Shown: piece by piece, positions 1 through 4,557 of the stretch
Position numbering within the stretch: the stretch's first letter is position 1
How the letters are laid out: every line of letters begins with the position of its first letter
From: an uncultured Opitutia bacterium
GTDB lineage: Bacteria > Verrucomicrobiota > Verrucomicrobiia > Opitutales > JABJCN01
DNA length: 6,825 nucleotides
Reading direction: 5' to 3'
Assembly (NCBI GenBank): GCA_913046175.1
Contig: CAJWSN010000071.1
Span: 1 to 6,825 of the forward strand
Made by a program: the position numbers and the translations under genes
Notes under the pieces: model-generated
What the model was told of the DNA's origin: nothing
Seen by the model: the letters and a program-made list of their open reading frames with translations, nothing else
The model's database searches: none

Positions 1-1
1 T

Positions 2-226
2 TCAATGTGGATGGCCGGGGGTGGGACCAAGGGAGGCCAGGTATACGGCTCAACCGATGAATTTGGATTCAGGGCCGAGGAAAACCCTGTGCATGTGCAC
101 GACCTTCATGCAACCATCCTTTACCTGCTCGGCTTTGACCACGAGCGCCTGACCTACCGTTTCAGCGGCCGTGATTTCCGGTTGACGGATGTGCACGGGA
201 AGATTGTCCAGGACCTGATCGCATAA
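2..226 (+). CDS. DUF1501 family protein, C-terminal end only (5' truncated by window edge)
   Basis: This is the last 74 codons of a gene whose start lies left of the window. The frame is open to the edge, so the ATG at position 5 is internal, not a start. The visible tail has the sequence order typical of one DUF1501 subfamily of Planctomycetota/Verrucomicrobiota: [20 protein letters not shown], then [16 protein letters not shown], then [11 protein letters not shown], ending in TAA at 224-226. DUF1501 proteins have an alkaline-phosphatase/sulfatase-like fold and usually a Tat signal; their substrates are mostly unknown. In this subfamily the gene normally sits beside a PSCyt1/DUF1549/DUF1553 gene, but such a partner would be outside the window. 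The tail aligns by eye with the end of the DUF1501 protein at 3145-4518 (GGxVxGxxDxxG, PVxxxDxxAT, LGxD, GR), so the two are paralogues of different subfamilies. It converges with the three-gene minus-strand operon. Family assignment is firm; function is unknown. Confidence 0.9.
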   Translation, partial: SMWMAGGGTKGGQVYGSTDEFGFRAEENPVHVHDLHATILYLLGFDHERLTYRFSGRDFRLTDVHGKIVQDLIA

Positions 227-236
227 AGACAAGAGT

Positions 237-279
237 CCATGCATCCACCCGATGTGCTGTGGGTGTGGTGGAGACATGG
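237..279. terminator. Imperfect hairpin between convergent genes, possible shared terminator
   Basis: The 57-bp gap between two converging stop codons can fold into an interrupted stem. CCATG (237-241) pairs with CATGG (275-279). Positions 242-245 pair with 267-270, with one G-T wobble, and 246-250 (CACCC) pair with 261-265 (GGGTG). There is a 10-nt loop at 251-260, a 4-nt bulge at 271-274 and a 1-nt bulge at 266. Read on the minus strand the stem is followed by a modestly T-rich stretch (ACTCTTGTCTTT). There is no true T-run on either side. The position suits a bidirectional terminator, but the structure is weak and could be chance. Confidence 0.3.
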
Positions 280-283
280 GAAC

Positions 284-3070
284 TTAACCACCGGCCTTTT
301 CTTTCGGCGCAGCCTCGACCTTGAGCTTCACGTCTCCTGAGAGCTTGATGTTCTGGTTGTTCAGGCGAAGGGTGGCTTCCAGCTTGGCCACAAAATCCCC
401 AGCGGTTACCGTTTTGCCTGCGGTCAGATTTACGGTTCCATCGTTCTTTTCCTTGGCAATGGAGCCTTTCTTGATGGTGACACCCTTTGCTCCCTTGGGC
501 AGCACGAGGTTCAGGTTGACCACGTCCTTGAATTCGTAGAGTCGCTCAATGCCAATATTCCAGTCCACCTTTTCACCTGCCTTAATCTTTATGGCCTGAA
601 GGGGCTTCAGCTTGATGGGCGCGTCCGTGACGCGCAGAATGAAAGAAGGTGAGTAGAAGGTCTCGTTTACATCCACGGGTTTGACACCATTGGCCATCTG
701 CTTGGCTCGGTCCTGCGCTCGTTTCTTGTGGGCTTCAGCCTGGCTGGACTTTTTCTTTGCTGCCTCCAAGGCCATTTGCTTCTCCTTCTTTTCCGCGTCG
801 GGTGCATCCTTCTTGTTCTTTACGGCATTGTATTCGGCTTCGGCCTTTTTGGCTGCTGCCACTGCTGCCTTGGCCTCCTGGTCTGCCTTCTTGGCCGCCT
901 CATCCGCGGCCTTTTTCCTTTCCTCCGTCTCGCGTTTGTATTTTCCCTTGATCAGGGTGGTCAGGTAGAGTGGATACTCTCCAACTGGAAATTTGGTCTG
1001 TGTAAGGTTCAACTCAAAAACTCCATCATCCTTCTTGGTGTCGAGATTGATCTCCTTGACCTTGGCCAAAAGTTCATGACCGCGAACCTTCACCTTTCGA
1101 TTCTGCTTGAAGCCATCATCCGTCTGGCTGATCAGGAAGGGTATCTTGATTTTTCCGTGGATTGAGGTTTCCCAAACCTTGTCCTCCTTTGGGCGAAGGG
1201 TCACCGGGCATTTTTCATTGGCGTTCACATCAAGGGCCAGGGCCTTCATCAGGCGGGTTTGAACCTTCGGGATTTTGGTCTGCTTGTCATAGGAGGCCCG
1301 AACGACCCCGGCGGTCAGGCATTTGCGCGTCACATCCTTGCCGTTGACTCTTGTCTTGCCGGAAATGCTTATCCTTCCGCTCCAGGGTTGTGCATCCGCC
1401 TTGGCTTCCAGGAGGATGGTGACCTCATTCATCCCGGCTGCAATGGTCTTGGGACCCCACGAGATCGTTGACGGGAGTCCCTGGATGTCAAGGGCGATGG
1501 ATTCCTTGAAGTTGTCACGACGATGGGCGATCAAGCGCAAAGGCAAAATTTCGCCTTGCCGAATCGATGCCGGCCAAGAGGAGACGGGACTCGAGTTATT
1601 GTCAGCAGGTGGTGGGCTTTGCACATAGGCAATCAGGGTGAATCCGGGGGATTCCCTGCGTATGGAAAGGCGGTACTGGTTGCGGATGTCCGAGACTCCG
1701 CTGTCGAAGAGGTCGTAGGTGAGGATGCGATAGGTTGCATCCACCGGAGCCTCAAAACGGTACAAAGGGTCGTTGGTGCCGGTCTTGAAGGCATGGCCCC
1801 CCAGTTTCCTGGGGTTGTCGACAACTTCCTTCATGTCCTTCACCTGCTCCTCACCCTTGTCGTTTTTGGTGACCTGCTGGATCAGGAAAAACAGGTTTGA
1901 TGGTCGCCCCAGGCGCTCTGAGAACCCTTCAATCCAGTAGCTATCCCCCTTCTTTGCATCAAACTGCATGTAATCCTTGTCCGCGAATGGAAAGAACCTG
2001 CCTGCAAATTCGCAGGGAACCTCAATCTTCTGGGCCTGTCCGGGTTTTTCATTGGGTTCATTGGTTTCATGGACGATCTTTTCATGGGAAAGGCTGATCA
2101 GGACAGGGTTGGATGGACCCTTGGGGGATTCCATGCGATACTGGAAGGCGGGAAGGAGCATTTCCTGGGGACCCACCTTGCCAGGCATTTTATCCGGATC
2201 CTTTTCATCCGCGTTTGCAGGGAGCTGGATTTCAACCTCCTTTTTTTGCAGCTCCTTGCCACTTGGGAGTTTCACGCCGGAAGTTTGTCCACCGGGCAGG
2301 TTTCGGCCAAAAACGGTAAAACGGGCCTTGGTTCCGGGTTTCCCGATGGGTGGTTCCACATAGTCGATATAGGGGCGACCCGAGATGCTCAACTGGTAGT
2401 AGTGTAGATCAGAACCGTTGTAGAGGAAGTCGAAGAGCTGAATGAAATACTCTCCGTCGGCGGGGGGGGAGAAGTCGAGGATTCCGATGTTGGACACACT
2501 TGCAATTTCATTTCCATCCTTGTCCCGTACATTCAAGACAGGAACAAGCTGGGAGTCGATTTCCTCCGATGCACAGTGGATCAGGAGCTTCTGTCCTTTT
2601 TTTCCGTCAAACTTGAAGTAACTGTAGTTGCGAGCAACTGTTTTGCCTGTGATCGTTGTATCCAGTTCAATGGCAAAGGCCTTGTCCATTGAGGTATTGT
2701 CCGAGGGGGCAAGGACAACGGGAAGTGTGCCGACCACGAACGAAGCAACGTTTGATGCTCCAAAACGACCTCCACCCAACTGTGCCTCATACAGGCCGGG
2801 AGGAACCTCCTTGGCTATCTTTACATTAAATTTTCCCGGGATGATTTCATCCGTGTCGTCCTTGATGGGTTCAGCATGGATGCCATCGTGTGTGAACTTC
2901 AGCCATTTGGCATCATTGATTTCCTTTCCTTGCAAGGTGATTTCCACGGAATTTCCGTGCTGACCGCCTGGAGGGAAGAGCGAGGAAATACTTGTGCGCG
3001 GGAGCTGGCCGATGACCAGTGATGTGGTTTGCAGGAGCAGAATCGTCAGGAGGACGGGTCGGGTTTTCAT
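284..3070 (-). CDS. Large secreted protein with PPC-type and Ig-like domains and a coiled-coil insertion
   Basis: A 928-residue exported protein of a type common in Planctomycetota/Verrucomicrobiota. Residues 1-21 are a Sec signal peptide (K2 and R4, then a Leu/Ile/Thr core, likely cut near G21-Q22). An Ig/IPT-like region follows (about 26-115, with SSLFPPGGQHG and PPGLYEAQLGG). Next come a PPC-type beta sandwich (about 128-230), an IPT-like domain (about 233-328), a second PPC-type domain (about 337-470), and further Ig-like regions (about 480-710 and 800-920). Residues 712-795 are very rich in Lys, Ala and Glu with no proline except P757, and look like a coiled coil. There is no C-terminal anchor or catalytic motif that I recognise, so binding or scaffolding at the cell surface is the likeliest role (inference). 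The ATG at 3070-3068 is immediately preceded in frame by TAA, so no longer start exists; no clear Shine-Dalgarno is present. It is the last gene of the operon, 74 bp after the DUF1501 stop. An A7 tract and a C8 tract lie in its coding strand. Confidence 0.88.
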   Translation of the reverse strand: MKTRPVLLTILLLQTTSLVIGQLPRTSISSLFPPGGQHGNSVEITLQGKEINDAKWLKFTHDGIHAEPIKDDTDEIIPGKFNVKIAKEVPPGLYEAQLGGGRFGASNVASFVVGTLPVVLAPSDNTSMDKAFAIELDTTITGKTVARNYSYFKFDGKKGQKLLIHCASEEIDSQLVPVLNVRDKDGNEIASVSNIGILDFSPPADGEYFIQLFDFLYNGSDLHYYQLSISGRPYIDYVEPPIGKPGTKARFTVFGRNLPGGQTSGVKLPSGKELQKKEVEIQLPANADEKDPDKMPGKVGPQEMLLPAFQYRMESPKGPSNPVLISLSHEKIVHETNEPNEKPGQAQKIEVPCEFAGRFFPFADKDYMQFDAKKGDSYWIEGFSERLGRPSNLFFLIQQVTKNDKGEEQVKDMKEVVDNPRKLGGHAFKTGTNDPLYRFEAPVDATYRILTYDLFDSGVSDIRNQYRLSIRRESPGFTLIAYVQSPPPADNNSSPVSSWPASIRQGEILPLRLIAHRRDNFKESIALDIQGLPSTISWGPKTIAAGMNEVTILLEAKADAQPWSGRISISGKTRVNGKDVTRKCLTAGVVRASYDKQTKIPKVQTRLMKALALDVNANEKCPVTLRPKEDKVWETSIHGKIKIPFLISQTDDGFKQNRKVKVRGHELLAKVKEINLDTKKDDGVFELNLTQTKFPVGEYPLYLTTLIKGKYKRETEERKKAADEAAKKADQEAKAAVAAAKKAEAEYNAVKNKKDAPDAEKKEKQMALEAAKKKSSQAEAHKKRAQDRAKQMANGVKPVDVNETFYSPSFILRVTDAPIKLKPLQAIKIKAGEKVDWNIGIERLYEFKDVVNLNLVLPKGAKGVTIKKGSIAKEKNDGTVNLTAGKTVTAGDFVAKLEATLRLNNQNIKLSGDVKLKVEAAPKEKAGG

Positions 3071-3144
3071 TTATCTATTTGCTGGTCTGGCGCGAATGGT
3101 TGCCCATCAGTTTCTGAAAGAGTGGATGTTGAGTTTGGACTTGA

Positions 3145-4518
3145 TCAAGTGAACAATTCATCAACGGGTTCGCCGTAGGGGAGGACCGGGTTGGGTCTTC
3201 CGCCGAAATCGAGGTAATGTCTGTGGGTGTCAATGCCGAGGTGGCGGTAAAGTGTGGCCAGGACGTCCTGTGGACGAACCGGGCGTTCGCGGGGTTCGGC
3301 GCCTTTTGAGTCGGATTCCCCTATGACTCGGCCGCCTTGGATGCCGCCTCCGGATATGGCGGCGCTGAATACGTTGGGGTAATGGTCACGGCCACCCGTC
3401 TTGTTGAGCTTGGGGCTACGGCCGAATTCCCCCCAGGCAATGACCATGACGTCATCATTCAGGCCTCGTTCCTCCAAGTCCTGCAGGAGCGCAGTATAGG
3501 CCATGTCCCAACGGGGAAGAAAGCCATCCCGCATGGTCTCATAACCCTTGACATGGGTGTCCCACCATCGGAGGTCGACCGTGACAACGCGCACACCGGC
3601 CTCGACAAGCCTGCGCGCAAGCAGCATGCGTTGGCTCCATGCGGGAACCCCGCAGCGATCCGGGGTGGGAGCCTTGTATTCGGGAATAAAGCCGTACCTT
3701 TCACGAATGCGTGCGGGTTCGGCGTCCAGATTGAAGGCCTCGCGTGCCTTGTCGCTGGTCAGGATGTCAAGGGCCTGCTGTTGAAACTTGTCCGTGGCCT
3801 CCATTCGACCGGAGTTGTCAACCACCCTCCTGAGGTTATCAAAGTTGGTGAGAAGTTTCTGGCGTTCATCAAGCCGGTTGAAGGAAAGGCTGTTGCTGAG
3901 TTCGAAGCTGGGCAGGGAAAAGGGTCCCTTCTGGGCGGGATCGGAGAAAGTTTCAAAAGGGGCGTACTTGTGACCGAGATAGGCTGGGTCAACACCCGGC
4001 ACCCGCCTGGGTATCATCACATAGGCTGGAAGATCGGGCTGTTGTGCCTGTTGTTGTTCCGCCACGATTGAACCGATGCTGGGATGTACATTCAGTCCGG
4101 GGTTGTTCTTGTTGGGAGGATAGCCGGTGAACATGATCTGGTCACCAGCGGAGTGGCCGGCATCGGTGTGGTGGAGACTTCGGATGATGGCAAACTTGTC
4201 CATCATCGCGGCGCACTTTGGTAGGAGGTCACAAATCTGTATGCCCGGCACCTTGGTGGAAGTGGCACCGAAGGCTCCACGGTATTCCTGGGGTGCTTCG
4301 GGCTTGGGATCCCAAGTTTCATGCTGGCTGGGTCCTCCACGCTTCCACAGGATGATGAGGGACTTGCCCTTGTGTTTTCCCTTGGGGTCAGATTTGGCTT
4401 GGAGTCGGAGCAGGTCCGACAATCCCAGACCGGCAACCCCCATGGCGCCTGCCTTGACAAAGTGACGTCTGGAGAGGTCTTGCCGAAACTCCAGACAACC
4501 TTGGCGGGCTTGTGGCAT
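3145..4518 (-). CDS. DUF1501 domain protein, Tat-exported, sulfatase/alkaline-phosphatase-like
   Basis: Complete, 457 residues, a usual length for the family. The N-terminus has a full twin-arginine motif, SRRHFVK (16-22), then a Gly/Ala/Leu-rich hydrophobic stretch (23-40), so folded export through Tat is expected. Family landmarks follow in order: GGPSQHETWDPKP (61-73), HHTDAGHSAG (116-125), a linker with RYGF (274-277), WWDTH (318-322), AWGEFGRSPK (361-370), GRDHYP (376-381) and the GGG-GGRVIGESD tail (390-403). The histidines in WDTH and GRDH are plausible metal ligands by analogy with the alkaline phosphatase superfamily (inference); the substrate is unknown. The ATG at 4518-4516 is the only ATG, GTG or TTG codon between the upstream in-frame TAG and the Tat motif, and has an AAAGG eight bases upstream. 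It lies 39 bp after the DUF1549/DUF1553 stop and 74 bp before the PPC-domain gene, fitting one operon. Function assignments beyond the family are not supported by the sequence alone. Confidence 0.93.
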   Translation of the reverse strand: MPQARQGCLEFRQDLSRRHFVKAGAMGVAGLGLSDLLRLQAKSDPKGKHKGKSLIILWKRGGPSQHETWDPKPEAPQEYRGAFGATSTKVPGIQICDLLPKCAAMMDKFAIIRSLHHTDAGHSAGDQIMFTGYPPNKNNPGLNVHPSIGSIVAEQQQAQQPDLPAYVMIPRRVPGVDPAYLGHKYAPFETFSDPAQKGPFSLPSFELSNSLSFNRLDERQKLLTNFDNLRRVVDNSGRMEATDKFQQQALDILTSDKAREAFNLDAEPARIRERYGFIPEYKAPTPDRCGVPAWSQRMLLARRLVEAGVRVVTVDLRWWDTHVKGYETMRDGFLPRWDMAYTALLQDLEERGLNDDVMVIAWGEFGRSPKLNKTGGRDHYPNVFSAAISGGGIQGGRVIGESDSKGAEPRERPVRPQDVLATLYRHLGIDTHRHYLDFGGRPNPVLPYGEPVDELFT

Positions 4519-4526
4519 GCAGTTGA

Positions 4527-4532
4527 CCTTTC
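4527..4532 (-). promoter_or_regulatory. Ribosome binding site of the DUF1501 gene
   Basis: On the minus strand GAAAGG lies here, with the AAAGG core ending eight bases before the ATG at 4518. This is a moderate Shine-Dalgarno match at good spacing. It supports the chosen start, and there is no competing start codon in the 39-bp spacer. Confidence 0.6.
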
Positions 4533-4557
4533 GTGAGTGTCTGGAAGGCCTTGTTCC

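Noticed and set aside
5..7. ATG at the left edge as the start of a 73-residue gene
   Set aside because: The translation matches the very end of DUF1501 proteins and the frame is open upstream, so this is an internal methionine of a truncated gene.
681..1165. Plus-strand frames with hydrophobic Leu/Phe/Cys-rich translations that resemble membrane proteins
   Set aside because: They are the complement of the Lys/Ala/Glu-rich coiled coil: antisense of GCC, AAG and GAG codons gives Gly, Leu, Phe, Cys and Leu-like residues. No independent gene signal is present.
3446..3455. Perfect 10-bp palindrome ATGACGTCAT, resembling a regulator site
   Set aside because: It lies inside the DUF1501 coding sequence and is explained by the conserved DDVMV residues before AWGEFGRSP. 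A palindrome of this size is expected by chance in several kilobases.
3337..4071. A 244-codon plus-strand reading frame opposite the DUF1501 gene
   Set aside because: It is the antisense of a gene with strong family motifs throughout. Its translation shows no recognisable domain and its ATG has no ribosome binding site.
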